Shown: in pieces, positions 34,956 to 45,300 of the stretch | How the letters are laid out: every line of letters starts with the position of its first letter | Numbering within the stretch: position 1 is the first letter of the stretch | Source: Planctomycetia bacterium | Lineage (GTDB): Bacteria; Planctomycetota; Phycisphaerae; UBA1845; Fen-1342 | Direction: 5' to 3' | DNA: 64,000 nt | NCBI GenBank assembly: GCA_015709575.1 | Contig: CP054190.1 | Coordinates: 3,222,616-3,286,615 of the forward strand | Translations under genes and position numbers: made by a program | Notes under the pieces: model-generated | Database searches by the model: none | What the model saw: the letters and a program-made list of their open reading frames with translations, nothing else | Told to the model about the DNA's origin: nothing

Positions 34956-36467
34956 TCAGGGATTGCAATCGCCGGTTCCGTTCACCAGGCAATCCGTGAA
35001 CGGGTCAATGTCGAAGTTGTTGAACAGGCCGTCGCCGTTCACGTCGCCGGTCGCGACCGGGTCGCAGCCGGGGTAGGCGACGGCGTGTGCCTCGGGGCTG
35101 GTGATCGCGAGCACGAACGGGTCGATGTCAAAATTGTTCACCTGCCCGTCGCAGTTCAGATCGCCGCGCCGGAAGCAGGCGTTGGTGACGCCGCGGATGG
35201 TGGGCGCGTAGCCCGGGAAGACGGTCGCAAGGTCGGCGTTCCTGAGCCGGCCCTGCACGATCTCGGCCAGGATGTCGCGGAAGTCGATCGTGACCTCGAG
35301 GTCGCGGTTCTCGAACAGTTGTCCCGGTGACAGCCCCGGCCAGTTGGACAACACGCGACCGCCGGCGATGTGCTTGCCGAGCAGCAACATCACGTTGCCG
35401 TGGCCGTGATCCGACCCGAAGCTGCCGTTCTCGGCCAGGCGCCGGCCGAATTCCGACTGCACCACGACGGTCACGTTCCTGCCATTGCCGCTGAACAGGT
35501 CGGCGTGCAGCGCGGCCAGCCCGCGACTGAGCTGGTCCATCAGCCCGGACATTGTGCCGGTGAAGACGCCCTGGTTGTTGTGCGTGTCCCAGCCGCCCAG
35601 GTCGATCGCCACCGCCTCGACCCCGACCTCGGCCTTGATCAGGGCCGCGGTGCTGCGCAGGGCGGTGCCGAAGGTGCCGGTCGGATAGAGCGCGCCGCCG
35701 GCCGGCGCGTAGCCCGCAAAGTCGATCGTGTTGAGCAGGTCGATCGTCTGCTGCGTGGTCTGCGCGACAGCCCGCAGCGGGTCGGGCACGCCGGCGTACA
35801 TGTCGGCGATGGCGGCGCTGCGCGCCGCGGCCGTGCCGGCCGCGCCGCTGAGGCCGAAGGCATCGAGATCGGGAATCGGGATGGTATGCGGGGCGCTGAC
35901 CAGCGACTGCTGTACGCCGTAACTGATCGCGATGGCGCGCAGGATCGAGGCGGGGTTCATCGGCGCGCTGCTGAGCAGGTGCCGACCGAGCCAGCCGGTG
36001 AAGAGCGCATCGTTGCCGGGATCGCCGACCTCCATGTAGCGCTGGGCCTCGAAGTGCGAGCGCGAGGCGTCGGTTGAGCCGGTCGCGTGCGCGATCAGCA
36101 GATGCCCCGATTGATACGCCGGCAGCAGCGGCGTCATGGCGGGCGGCAGGCCGAAGAAGCCGTCCAGGTCGGTCGCGCGATTCGGCGACGGATCATCCGG
36201 CCGCGGAATCGCCAGCGTCGGGCGGGCCGCGTAGTAGGCGTTCTCGCCATGCGGCACGCACAACGTCAGCCCGTCGGCCGCCCCGCGCAGGAAGATCAGC
36301 ACCAGCACGTCGCGATCGGTGCATTCATCCTGCGCCATCGCGACGCGCGGCAGCCACGCCGGGGCGAGCGCCGCGAGCGAGATCCCGCCCGCGCCGGCCA
36401 GAAAATGACGCCGTGACAGTTCGCGATACTCGGGGCAGCCGCAGGCGCCGCGGATGTTGTCAGACAT
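34956..36467 (-). CDS. DUF1501 protein with Tat-like leader and two dockerin-like repeats
   Basis: This is 503 residues from ATG 36467 (GGGAGG seven bases upstream). The leader has [20 protein letters not shown], a twin-arginine-type export signal. The body is DUF1501, an alkaline-phosphatase-like fold common in planctomycetes: [38 protein letters not shown] and [16 protein letters not shown] with [14 protein letters not shown]. The end carries [18 protein letters not shown] and [18 protein letters not shown]. It follows the DUF1800 gene by 29 bases, the usual pairing. Reaction and substrate are not established for this family. Confidence 0.88.
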   Translation of the reverse strand: MSDNIRGACGCPEYRELSRRHFLAGAGGISLAALAPAWLPRVAMAQDECTDRDVLVLIFLRGAADGLTLCVPHGENAYYAARPTLAIPRPDDPSPNRATDLDGFFGLPPAMTPLLPAYQSGHLLIAHATGSTDASRSHFEAQRYMEVGDPGNDALFTGWLGRHLLSSAPMNPASILRAIAISYGVQQSLVSAPHTIPIPDLDAFGLSGAAGTAAARSAAIADMYAGVPDPLRAVAQTTQQTIDLLNTIDFAGYAPAGGALYPTGTFGTALRSTAALIKAEVGVEAVAIDLGGWDTHNNQGVFTGTMSGLMDQLSRGLAALHADLFSGNGRNVTVVVQSEFGRRLAENGSFGSDHGHGNVMLLLGKHIAGGRVLSNWPGLSPGQLFENRDLEVTIDFRDILAEIVQGRLRNADLATVFPGYAPTIRGVTNACFRRGDLNCDGQVNNFDIDPFVLAITSPEAHAVAYPGCDPVATGDVNGDGLFNNFDIDPFTDCLVNGTGDCNP

Positions 36468-36496
36468 GAACGCACCTCCCGGCCGTGCCGGCGGAA

Positions 36497-38083
36497 TCAA
36501 TGCCACTGGAACTCTGGCGCCGCAATCGCCAATCCGACGGCGTCGCGCTTGCGCGTATCGGTGGGCGGGTCGGGCAGCAGGTATTGCCGAATCCGCTCTC
36601 GCTGCGCGGCCGGCATCGCCCCGCCGAAGAGGGCTGCGTCGATCCGCGCCATGACCAGGTCCGCGCTGTTCGCACCGGCCAGCAGCGTGTTGATGCTGAC
36701 CGATGAGCCGCTGATGTTGCCATTGAGCAGCGACGCGCCGAAGTTCCAGCGCGGCAGGATCAGGCCGGCCCAGGCGTCGAGCGTGTCGGGGTAGCCGTCC
36801 GGCGCGGGCCAGCGGAACGGCAACTGGCCGCCGAGCTGAAGCTGCGTGCGAAGCGAGCTGGTGGTCGTGATTGCCGCGCCGCTCTGACGGAGGGCGGACA
36901 TCATCAGGTGAAACGGCCGCTTGTACTTGGGCGGCGCGGTCTGCGGATCCATGTTCAGGAAGAGCGCCCGCAGCATGGCCTTGATGTCGCCGCCGGTGCT
37001 GGAGTACGCCGCGGCTACGGTGTCGATCAGCGACTGCGGCGGCGCCTCGCCATAGAAGCGCCGGCACAGCTTGCCGGCGATGAAAGCCGCGGTGCTGGGG
37101 TGATTCATCAGGATTCCGAGCACCGTCAGGCCGTCGTTGATCCCCCCGCCGGCGGGGATCGTCGCGCCCAGCACCGTCTTGGCGCCGTTGTCGTGCGTCG
37201 CGCTGTTGTAGCGGAAGGTCCAGCGCACGTTGACGGGGTTGGCGTTGGCGTTCCAGATCGTCCAGCCGGTCAGGCAGCGCGCCAGCTCGACCACGTCCTG
37301 CTGCGTGTAGCCGCCCGTCACGCCCAGCGTATGCAGCTCCAGCAGCTCGCGCGGATAATTCTCGTTGGGGTTGCCGACGACGCTGGTCACATTGTCGAGG
37401 TAGTAGAGCATCGACGGGCTTTGGGCGCTGGCGGCCAGCATGTCGGGAAAGCGGCCCAGCGCGTGCGGGCGGATGACCTCGCGATCGTCGATCGTGCGGA
37501 GCTGCTGATTGATCCCTTCGGCGATGTCGGTGTGAAAGTGGTCGTTCCAGAATTCGACCATTCGTTCGTAGAGCTGCCGCGGGCTGTACACGGCCCGCAG
37601 AATCGCCGCCTCGGTCAGCTCGTTGCGCACCTGCCCGCCCGGCAGCCCGATCAGCTCATACGGCTGCATGGCCAGCGTGGTCAGCCCGGCCAGGCGCGTC
37701 TGCAACGCCGAATCGTCGATGGCGGTGTGGGCAAGCTGATGCTCGAGGTAGCCCTCATAGCCCAGCGAATCCGCCAGCGCGTACTCAGCTTCCGTTGGTC
37801 CGAACGAAATGCGCTCGGCCAGCCAGCGGGCGTTTGACAGCGGCCCGCCGCGCGCCTCGCGCGATCCCGCCCACATCGCCGTCAACACCGCCCCGACGCC
37901 GGTGAGCAGCTCGCGCCGCGAGCGGGTGCGCGATTTCACGCGCGGCGGCGGCTCCGTGAGAGACGGGCGCGCTTCGCCGGCGGCGCACGGCGCGGCGAGG
38001 GAGGCTTCGGAGGACACGGGAGCCAGACCGCCGTGATCCATCGGCGCTTGCGGATGGGTCGAACGCGCCTCAGAGTGCGACAT
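36497..38083 (-). CDS. DUF1800 protein with Tat-like leader
   Basis: This is 528 residues from ATG 38083 (AGGGAG seven bases upstream); a more upstream start lacks a site. A Pro-rich N-terminal region leads to [19 protein letters not shown], a Tat-type signal. The DUF1800 body has [55 protein letters not shown] and [16 protein letters not shown], with a C-terminal [19 protein letters not shown] helical end. The family always travels with DUF1501, and the pair is thought to work outside the cytoplasm, but its chemistry is unknown. Confidence 0.88.
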   Translation of the reverse strand: MSHSEARSTHPQAPMDHGGLAPVSSEASLAAPCAAGEARPSLTEPPPRVKSRTRSRRELLTGVGAVLTAMWAGSREARGGPLSNARWLAERISFGPTEAEYALADSLGYEGYLEHQLAHTAIDDSALQTRLAGLTTLAMQPYELIGLPGGQVRNELTEAAILRAVYSPRQLYERMVEFWNDHFHTDIAEGINQQLRTIDDREVIRPHALGRFPDMLAASAQSPSMLYYLDNVTSVVGNPNENYPRELLELHTLGVTGGYTQQDVVELARCLTGWTIWNANANPVNVRWTFRYNSATHDNGAKTVLGATIPAGGGINDGLTVLGILMNHPSTAAFIAGKLCRRFYGEAPPQSLIDTVAAAYSSTGGDIKAMLRALFLNMDPQTAPPKYKRPFHLMMSALRQSGAAITTTSSLRTQLQLGGQLPFRWPAPDGYPDTLDAWAGLILPRWNFGASLLNGNISGSSVSINTLLAGANSADLVMARIDAALFGGAMPAAQRERIRQYLLPDPPTDTRKRDAVGLAIAAPEFQWH

Positions 38084-38164
38084 GAGAACTCCCTTCGTTC
38101 CGCCGGGCCTGGCGCGGCTGGTCGGCTCGACTTTCACGCGACGACGTCGCGGCGCACGAATCGC

Positions 38165-38911
38165 TCACGACGCGGCAAATCGTGCCGATCGGCGCATTCC
38201 GGCGGCAATCCACGCCACGACGAAGCTCGCGGAAACACCCGGCTCGGGAACATACGTGACGATCAGGACCGGCCGCACCGCCGACTCGGCGTTCTGAAAG
38301 CTGTCGAAGCGCTTGGCCGTGGCCGTCAGCTCCTCATTACCGATCAGCATCCATCCGTGATTGGCGGCGGGGTCGATCCGCCATGACTGCACTTCATCCG
38401 CAAGGCCGGTCGAAGTCCAGTCGTAGTACCCGTTTCCGACGACCAGCGCGGTTGCCAGCGGCGCGGCGTCGAAGTCGCCGCCGGGGTTGTTCCAGAACTC
38501 ATCCGGATAGAACGCGTGCAGCCAGGTGGCGTCGCCCGGCTCGGCAACGGTCCCCCCGCCCTCCTCGAGCGGCGCGTCCGATGCGCCCTCGCCCCAACTC
38601 CGCGTCACGCGATGGAGCGAAACCGCCTCGGTCGCGGAGATCGTGCGGGACATGTGCAGGCGCAGCGTGACGCCGGTGATGATCGCGTCCACGGGAAGCC
38701 GGGCGGGATCGAAATCGAAGCGGATGAGGGCCCGGCGCAGCGTGTCCGCTCCGGTGTGACCCGCGAACAGGAACTCGCCCGCGCCATTGCTGATGTCGCC
38801 GAACGCGGATTGGAACAGCGTGTTATCGCGCCCACTGTCCAGCACCAGCGTCGCGCCGGCGGCGCTGACCGGGCACGCCAGAATCAATGCATAGAGAGCA
38901 ACCCGCGCCAT
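38165..38911 (-). CDS. DNRLRE-type secreted protein with PEP-CTERM-like end
   Basis: This is 248 residues from ATG 38911 (GAGG seven bases upstream), opening a signal peptide (MARVALYALILACPVSAAGA). The mature part has the DNRLRE-type jelly-roll pattern: LVLDSGRDNTLFQSA, LIRFDFDPARLPVDAIITGV, RLHMSRTISATEAVSLHRVT and GNGYYDWTSTGLADEVQSW. The C-terminus is VPEPGVSASFVVAWIAAGMR plus a basic tail, a PEP-CTERM sorting signal (Pro-Glu-Pro, hydrophobic stretch, Arg). It stands 81 bases upstream of DUF1800 and is probably part of the same operon. Confidence 0.8.
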   Translation of the reverse strand: MARVALYALILACPVSAAGATLVLDSGRDNTLFQSAFGDISNGAGEFLFAGHTGADTLRRALIRFDFDPARLPVDAIITGVTLRLHMSRTISATEAVSLHRVTRSWGEGASDAPLEEGGGTVAEPGDATWLHAFYPDEFWNNPGGDFDAAPLATALVVGNGYYDWTSTGLADEVQSWRIDPAANHGWMLIGNEELTATAKRFDSFQNAESAVRPVLIVTYVPEPGVSASFVVAWIAAGMRRSARFAAS

Positions 38912-39072
38912 TCGAATCCTCAGCACCCGGGCCGAGCGCACAACCCCGGGTCGCCGCTGTCGGCGGCCGGCACCAGCAGTTTTGCCACCGCATGTTAGTC
39001 AGGCTGGGAGGGCAAACGCCCGGAAATGTCGGATATTGCGGGGTTGTCAGAAATAGTGCGGGTCGAGCCGGA

Positions 39073-39984
39073 TTACTTCTTGAGGGTGGCGGCCGGCGCA
39101 ACGCGACCGACGGGTGGAAGCCCCGTGCCGCGTGCAACGGCGACCGCATCCGACGTCCGACCGGGCTCGGCCGGGGCGGACGTGAGTCCGGTGGGAGCAC
39201 TCGCCGCGACCGGTGTGTCCGCGGTGGCGTTCGTCGCCGTGAGGCTCGACTGGCCGGGTTCGCCGGCCGCGGGCGCACCACCGCCGACGACTGACGGCGC
39301 GGCGGCGTCGGGCTTGGTGGCCTTGAAGAACTTGCGAATTTTCCAGATCAGGACGCCCACCACGGCCAGCACGAGCAGGCCGCCGAGCATGTACGCCTGC
39401 GTCTCCTGCATCGCTCCGAACAGCATGGGCAGCTTGTCGGCGAACCAATAGCCCAGAATCACGAAAAACGGCACGCTCAGCAGCGCGCCGGCAAAGTCAG
39501 CGAGAAAGAACTTCCAGTATGGGAAGCGCGTCGCGCCGGCGGTCAGGCACATCGCAGCGCGAATGCCCATGAAGAATCGCCCGAAGAAGCAGGCCCAGAC
39601 GCCGTAGTCGTGGAACTTCCCCGCCAGCCAGTCAAACCGCTGCGGCGTCACCAGGCGGTTCACCCAGCGATGGCTGAACACGTCGCGTCCCCAGCGCCGC
39701 CCCAGCATGTACAGCACGCAGTCGCCGCTCATGATCCCGATCATCGAGACCACCAGCACGCCCGTCCACGTCGCCGCGCCCGGGATGGTCTTGAGCACCA
39801 CGCCCGCCAGAATCAGCGGAACGTCTTCGGGGATCGGCACGCCCAGCGAGGCGATGACCAGGATGCCCAGGATCGCCGGATAGATCGCGCCGTACTCGAC
39901 GGCGAGATTCATCAGGTTGGAAATCCACCCCTCGCCACTGGCCAGCAGCGTCGTGGCCAGCAGCAGGCCGCCGAATCGGTACAT
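39073..39984 (-). CDS. DedA/VTT-family membrane protein
   Basis: This is 303 residues. The VTT domain is clear: EYGAIYPAILGILVIASLGV with PIPEDVPLILAG (a conserved acidic re-entrant loop), then GDCVLYMLGRRWG, FFGRFFMGIRAAMCLTAGAT and FPYWKFFLADFAGALLSVPF. DedA proteins are inner-membrane proteins involved in lipid carrier recycling and membrane homeostasis. After the last helix (about 215) comes a Pro/Ala-rich cytoplasmic tail of about 80 residues with no family counterpart that I know. Confidence 0.92.
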   Translation of the reverse strand: MYRFGGLLLATTLLASGEGWISNLMNLAVEYGAIYPAILGILVIASLGVPIPEDVPLILAGVVLKTIPGAATWTGVLVVSMIGIMSGDCVLYMLGRRWGRDVFSHRWVNRLVTPQRFDWLAGKFHDYGVWACFFGRFFMGIRAAMCLTAGATRFPYWKFFLADFAGALLSVPFFVILGYWFADKLPMLFGAMQETQAYMLGGLLVLAVVGVLIWKIRKFFKATKPDAAAPSVVGGGAPAAGEPGQSSLTATNATADTPVAASAPTGLTSAPAEPGRTSDAVAVARGTGLPPVGRVAPAATLKK

Positions 39985-40047
39985 CAGGTCTCTCGTCCGC
40001 CGGAAACTCGCGGTGCGGACGCACGCCGCCCCGCGACCGGCTCTGGA

Positions 40048-40440
40048 TCATACCCGGGAGGAATCCGCAGCGGGCAGCGCCCCCCACGAAGGCGCTCCCG
40101 CCGAAACGGCCGGGCGACTCTCATCGGCGACGCAGGTGACATCCCATTCATACGTGCCGCTCATCACGCGGCGCGTGGACCGAATCACGCCCGTCAGCGT
40201 GCGGCTGCCCGTTCCGGGCGCGTGAACCATCACTTCGAGACTCAGTCCGCTGGTCGCATCGCGCGGCGCGATCAGCGTGACGCCGTCGGCGCCGATCGCC
40301 ACGGTGTGACCATGCAGCCAGGTCGGCGGCCATTCGTCGAGGCGAATTCGGCAGGGCGTGTGATGGGCCACCCGCCGAGGCGCTACGCGACGCCCGGCAC
40401 GCACCGGACGGCTATCAGAGGTGAATCGACCAGCGCTCAT
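40048..40440 (-). CDS. PilZ-like domain protein
   Basis: This is about 130 residues from the ATG at 40440; a longer TTG start at 40536 exists, and neither has a good binding site. The core VAPRRVAHHTPCRIRLDEWP, then GHTVAIGADGVTLIAPRDAT, LSLEVMVHAPGTGSRTLTGV and MSGTYEWDVTCV follows the strand order of PilZ domains, which often bind cyclic di-GMP through an RxxxR motif; RRVAPRR is close to it, but the second motif (D/N-x-S-x-x-G) is weak (IGADGVT). The assignment is tentative. Confidence 0.5.
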   Translation of the reverse strand: MSAGRFTSDSRPVRAGRRVAPRRVAHHTPCRIRLDEWPPTWLHGHTVAIGADGVTLIAPRDATSGLSLEVMVHAPGTGSRTLTGVIRSTRRVMSGTYEWDVTCVADESRPAVSAGAPSWGALPAADSSRV

Positions 40441-40816
40441 GGAACGTGCTCGCAATCCGCCGCGGACGCCAGGAACAAGCGGCGCGGGCGCGGCGGCGGA
40501 TCGCACCCTTTCAGCGCTTATCGACGGATTATTCAAAACAGGTCAGCATGAATTGGCGGAATCGGCTGCCGATTCCCGGCCGCGGGGAAGGCCCGGGCGA
40601 CGTGTTGACGGGCGCCAAGGCGCGCCGGCGTCGAGTAGATCGGGTCGATATGCAGCACCGAAGCACATTTCCGCGGACATCGCCGGATGGGCTCCCGGCC
40701 ACCGTCGCGGTTTGCAGCCGGGCAGGTGCGCGATACACTCCATCAGTCCGGCTCACCCATCGGCCCGGCTCACCGCCCGAGCCTGGCACCCGCCGCCGGG
40801 GACATTGAGGAACCGC
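40441..40816. other. Divergent intergenic region
   Basis: Between the leftward PilZ-like gene and the rightward TPR gene. Open frames here lack start sites and protein-like composition. TTATTCAAAACAGGTCAGC near 40530 is the most AT-rich patch and the likeliest promoter position; no clear -35/-10 pair. Confidence 0.4.
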
Positions 40817-42283
40817 ATGGCGCAGCCTGTGACCCGTCCCGATCCGCCCCGCTTTACCGACGCGGACAAGGCCCGCGCTCGGCAGTGGTTCAAGAAGGCG
40901 GCCGACAGCCGCGAGAAGCTCGAGCACGACTTCGCGATTGAGAGCTACGTGCAAGGGTTGGGGTACTGGCCGGACGCGGTGGAGGACGCGCTGCAGCCGA
41001 TGCGCTCGCTGGCGCTGCAGCGCCTGCAGGCGGGCGGAAAAAAGGCCGGGATGATGGAGGCGCTCCGCCACCCGGTAAACGGCAAGGATCCTAAGCAGAA
41101 CTACCTGAACGCCCTATGGATGCTGATGAAGGATCCGTTGGAAGCCGGCCACGCGGAAGCAGTGGTGCGCAACGCGGCCCGCTGCGGGTTTTTCGGGGCG
41201 GCGTTATGGGCCGCTCCGCTGATGCTGGAGCTGCTGCGGAAGGACAAGAAGCCCAACCTGGCGCGGTTCAAGGCGCTCCGGGATGCGCTGGTGGAGGCCG
41301 CGGACTGGGCCGACGCCGCCGGCATCAACGAGTACCCCGGCGCTTTGCTGGAGCAGGCCGCCAACTCGCTGGAGTATCTGCGGGCGCGGGTTCCCGCCGA
41401 CGACACCATCCGCAATGAGCTGCGCGACGTGTCGAGCCGCCTGACGATCGTGCGCGGCAAGTACCAGGAGAGCGACAGCTTCCGCGGCTCGGTGCGCGAC
41501 GGCGACTCGCAGAAGCTGCTGCATGACGCCGAGCGCGTGCAGCAGGGCGAGAGCACGCTCGACGCGCTCATTGCCGCGGCGCGGCGCGAGGTTCAGCAGC
41601 ATCCGGGCGTGGCCGCCAAGCTCAACGCGCTGGTCGACGCCCTGCTGAAACGCGAGGACCCCGCGGAAGAAGCCGAGGCGATCGAGCTGCTGATGCGGGC
41701 GTATGCCGACTCGCAGAATTACAGCTTCAAGATGCGAGCGGACGACATCCGGCTGCGCATTCTCTCGCGCCAGGCGCGCGCGCTGGTTGAGCAGGCCCGC
41801 GCCAGCGGGGACGAGGATGACCGGGTGCAGGCTCGACTGGCCGCCTCCGAGCTGCTGCAGGCCGAGTTGGAGATGTGGCGGGAGCGCGCCGAGAACTACC
41901 CCACCGACCTCCGCACCAAGGCCCGCCTCGGCGCCGTGCTCTTCAAGGCGAAGCAGTATGACGAAGCCATCCCGATCCTCCAGCAGGCGCAGAACGAACC
42001 GCGCAGCCGCACGCGCTGCATGCTGCTGATCGCCCGCTGCTTTCTGGAAAAAGGGGCGGCCTCCGAGGCGTGCGAGATTCTCCGCGAGGCCGTGGACCAA
42101 TACGAAATCCCCGGCGACGAGCTGCACCGCGAGATGACCTACTGGCTGGGGCGCTCGCTCGAGGCCGCGGGGGACAAGGCCGGCGCCATGACCACCTACG
42201 GCAAGCTGCTTCGCACGGACTACAACTACGCCGACGGCGACGCCCGCAAGCGTCACGACGCACTGCGCGCCTCGGGCGGCTGA
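40817..42283 (+). CDS. TPR-like helical-repeat protein
   Basis: This is 488 residues from ATG 40817 (GAGG upstream). There is no signal peptide, so it is cytoplasmic. It is nearly all alpha-helical with TPR-type spacing: ARQWFKKAADSREKLEHDFA, ESYVQGLGYWPDAVEDAL, RLGAVLFKAKQYDEAIPILQ, MLLIARCFLEKGAASEACEI and MTYWLGRSLEAAGDKAGAMT. Such proteins act as scaffolds; the partner is unknown. The AsmA-like gene follows after 50 bases on the same strand. Confidence 0.8.
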   Translation: MAQPVTRPDPPRFTDADKARARQWFKKAADSREKLEHDFAIESYVQGLGYWPDAVEDALQPMRSLALQRLQAGGKKAGMMEALRHPVNGKDPKQNYLNALWMLMKDPLEAGHAEAVVRNAARCGFFGAALWAAPLMLELLRKDKKPNLARFKALRDALVEAADWADAAGINEYPGALLEQAANSLEYLRARVPADDTIRNELRDVSSRLTIVRGKYQESDSFRGSVRDGDSQKLLHDAERVQQGESTLDALIAAARREVQQHPGVAAKLNALVDALLKREDPAEEAEAIELLMRAYADSQNYSFKMRADDIRLRILSRQARALVEQARASGDEDDRVQARLAASELLQAELEMWRERAENYPTDLRTKARLGAVLFKAKQYDEAIPILQQAQNEPRSRTRCMLLIARCFLEKGAASEACEILREAVDQYEIPGDELHREMTYWLGRSLEAAGDKAGAMTTYGKLLRTDYNYADGDARKRHDALRASGG

Positions 42284-42333
42284 CGCAGCGCGCCGCTGGC
42301 ACCGGCGCTGCGCCGGCGGCACAATGACCCTGA

Positions 42334-45300
42334 ATGCTCAGCCCCGCCCCATCTCCGCTTCCAGTGACGCTCGCGCCGCCGCGCCGGCGCGCGCGCCGCG
42401 TGCGGCGGGTGCTGTGGTCGCTGATCGGCCTGATGGTGATGCTGGGCGGGGCATACGCGTACGTCTCGCGTCCGGCGCACCTTCGCAGCCTGCTCGAAAG
42501 CGCGCTGGGGTCCGCGAACCTGCGCGTCGTCGAGCTGGGCGAGATCGCCTTTTCGCCGTGGACGGGGATCGAGTTCAGCGACCTCGAGGTGGCGTGGATC
42601 TCCAGCGCCCGCACGCCAGGGGAACCCCCGGCCGCCGGCAGCTCGCGGCTGCGGCTGGGATACGCGCGGGTGGCGTGCAGCAACTGGGCGCTGCTGTGGG
42701 GCCGGTTTCGCCCCCAATCCGCGTTCGTCCGCGAACTGACCTGCATGATCGTGCGTGACGCGACCGGCCCGGACTGGGAGTGGCCGGACGCGGCGCGGGT
42801 GTCGCACGAGGGCTACCCGCCGCTGCTCGACGTGCTGCCGCCGCTGGCGATCGAGCAGGCCGACGTACAACTCTTCGTGCTCGAAGCCGGGCGGCAGCGC
42901 CTGCTGCGCCGCTGGCAATTCGCCGCGACGGGATCGCGCATCCGTCCCCAGGACACGGAGTGCTACTCGCTGGACCTGAAGCCCACCGGCGGCGCGCGGC
43001 CGCGCTCGAGCGACGACACTCCCGAAATGCTGCAGATCCGTGTATTTCGGGACCGGCTCGACGCGCACGTCGGCGCGATTGAGCTGGCCACGCTGGTCCC
43101 GATGCTCCCGGCGAAGGCCGCCGCGGCGCTCCGTGACATCGAGCTGAGCGGCAGCGTGAGCGTGCGGTCGCTGTCGCTGCGGCCCGACGGCACGTCGCGC
43201 GTGTCATTCGTGGCCGAGGGTCTCTCCGGGTCCGTGCCGTTTGAAGAGGGGCTGCCGGCACGACAGCGCTACATGCAGCTCTCGGAAGGAAATCTGCACG
43301 TCGCGTTGGCGCTGGGCACGACTGGGGAGGCCTCGATGCAGACGAGGCTGGCGGCGCGCCTCAACGGCGCACCCATGACGCTCGACGCAACCGTTCAGCG
43401 CACGCAGCCCGCAACCGGGATGAATCCCGCGGAGGCGCGCGACGGACCGCCGCGCTTTGCGCAGCGGCTGCTGGACTCATTGCTCGGCTCGCAGGCCGAA
43501 TACGAGGTGAAGTTCGCCGTGGACGCGTTGCAGGGGCCGTTGGAATCCACCCACCCGGCTTTCTTCGCGAGTGCGAGCGTTCCCCCCGACCTGGCCGACT
43601 TCTTCCGCAACTTCCGCCCCGTCGGCCCGGGCGACATCCGGGCGCACGTACGCGGCACGCTGCGAAACGCCGGCGGCAGCGTCACCTTTGACAAGCCTGA
43701 GCATGTCGAGGCGTCGTGTGATCCGCGCGGCGTCACGGTCCGCTACTACCGCTTCCCCTATGACATCCACAACGTCCGCGGCCGCTTCCGCACCGGCCTG
43801 GACGGCATCACGCTCGAGGGCCTGACCGGCGAGCGCGACGGGGCCACGCTCACCTGCGAAGGGCATGTCGAGAGCTGGCATGAATGGGCGCCGTTCGCAT
43901 TGCGATTCCGCGCCAACGGCGTGCCGCTGAATTACGCGCTCTACGACGCGCTGCCCGAAAGCGACCAGGCGGTCTGGATGGAGCGCTGGCCCACCGGCCT
44001 GTGCGACGTCGACGTGCTTGTCGAGCGCGGCCCGGGCAGCCCGGACGGACCGCGCATCCCCCCCACCGTCAGCGTCGACGCGCGGCTGCTGTCCGGTTCG
44101 CTGCGCGCCCCCGACGGCCGGCTCATCGAGCGTGCCGACGGCCTGCTCTCCATTCGCGAGGACAGCATGCGCATCCTCGATCTGCACGGCTTCCTCGACG
44201 GCGCGCCGATCCGCCTGCGCGGCGAAACACGAATCCTGCCCGGTGGCGCGAGCGAGTCGCAGATGCACGTCGAAGCCTCGGCGATGCCGATCGAACGATC
44301 GCACACGGTGCGTTTCGGCGACGCCGAGCGGACGATCCGCTTCCTCGGTGTGGCCGACGTCATCGGGCGGATGCACGCCGACACGCCCGGTGACGATCCG
44401 CGCGATCACTTCGTCCTGAAGTTCGGTGCGGGGCGGCTGTTCGACGCCGAGAACGGCGCACCGTGGCAGGTCAGCGGCGGGCAGGCCGTGCTCACCGCCG
44501 ACGTCTTGAACCTCAGCGAGCTGCGCGGCGTCCGCGCGGGGGCGGTGTTGACGGCATCGGGCGTGCTGCCCCAGCGCCCCGGCACGGGCGAAATGTCGCT
44601 CGACATCCGCGTGGAGGCCGACGCGCTCGAGGCCGCCGCCGCGGGGCTGGCCCCCCCTGACTGGGCGCAAACGGTCCGCGACCTTCGCCTCGTCGGCGGC
44701 GGGCGGATCGGGCTGTTGGTGCGGGAAGCCGAACCGGAGGGTGCGGCATCCCTGGAGTTCTCGCTCGAATCCGACCGCGCCACACCGGTCTGGCTGCCGC
44801 TGCCGCTGACCGATCTCAAGTCGCTATTGCGCGTGTCCGGTTCGACCGTCGAGTTGAAATCCGCGTCCGCCCTGCTGGCCGACGGCGGCACACTCACTGC
44901 CTCCGGCGTCGGCACATGGCAGCAGGGGCCGAGCGAACTGGATCTGCGCGTCCACGCGGAGTCCGTCGCGCTGACGCCGCGCGTGCTGGCGGCGATGCCC
45001 GGCGCCCTGCCGAAATTCCTCGCGCGGCTCGATCCCACCGGCGTCGCCGATCTGAACCTCGATCGCATCGCCCTTCAGCCAGGATCAAGCGCCCCGACCT
45101 GGCGCGTGGACGGCGGCCTGAAGCTGCGCGCGGCGTCCCTCTCGCTCGGACTGGACCTCACCGAAATGGAAGGAGCGCTGAACGGCTCCGCCATGGTCCG
45201 TCCGGACGGCGCGCTCGACGTGAACGCCGGGTTCACGGTCGCCACGGGCAGGCTCGCCGGCCGACCGATCTCGGGGTGGGAGGGACAGATCTCCGCGGCT

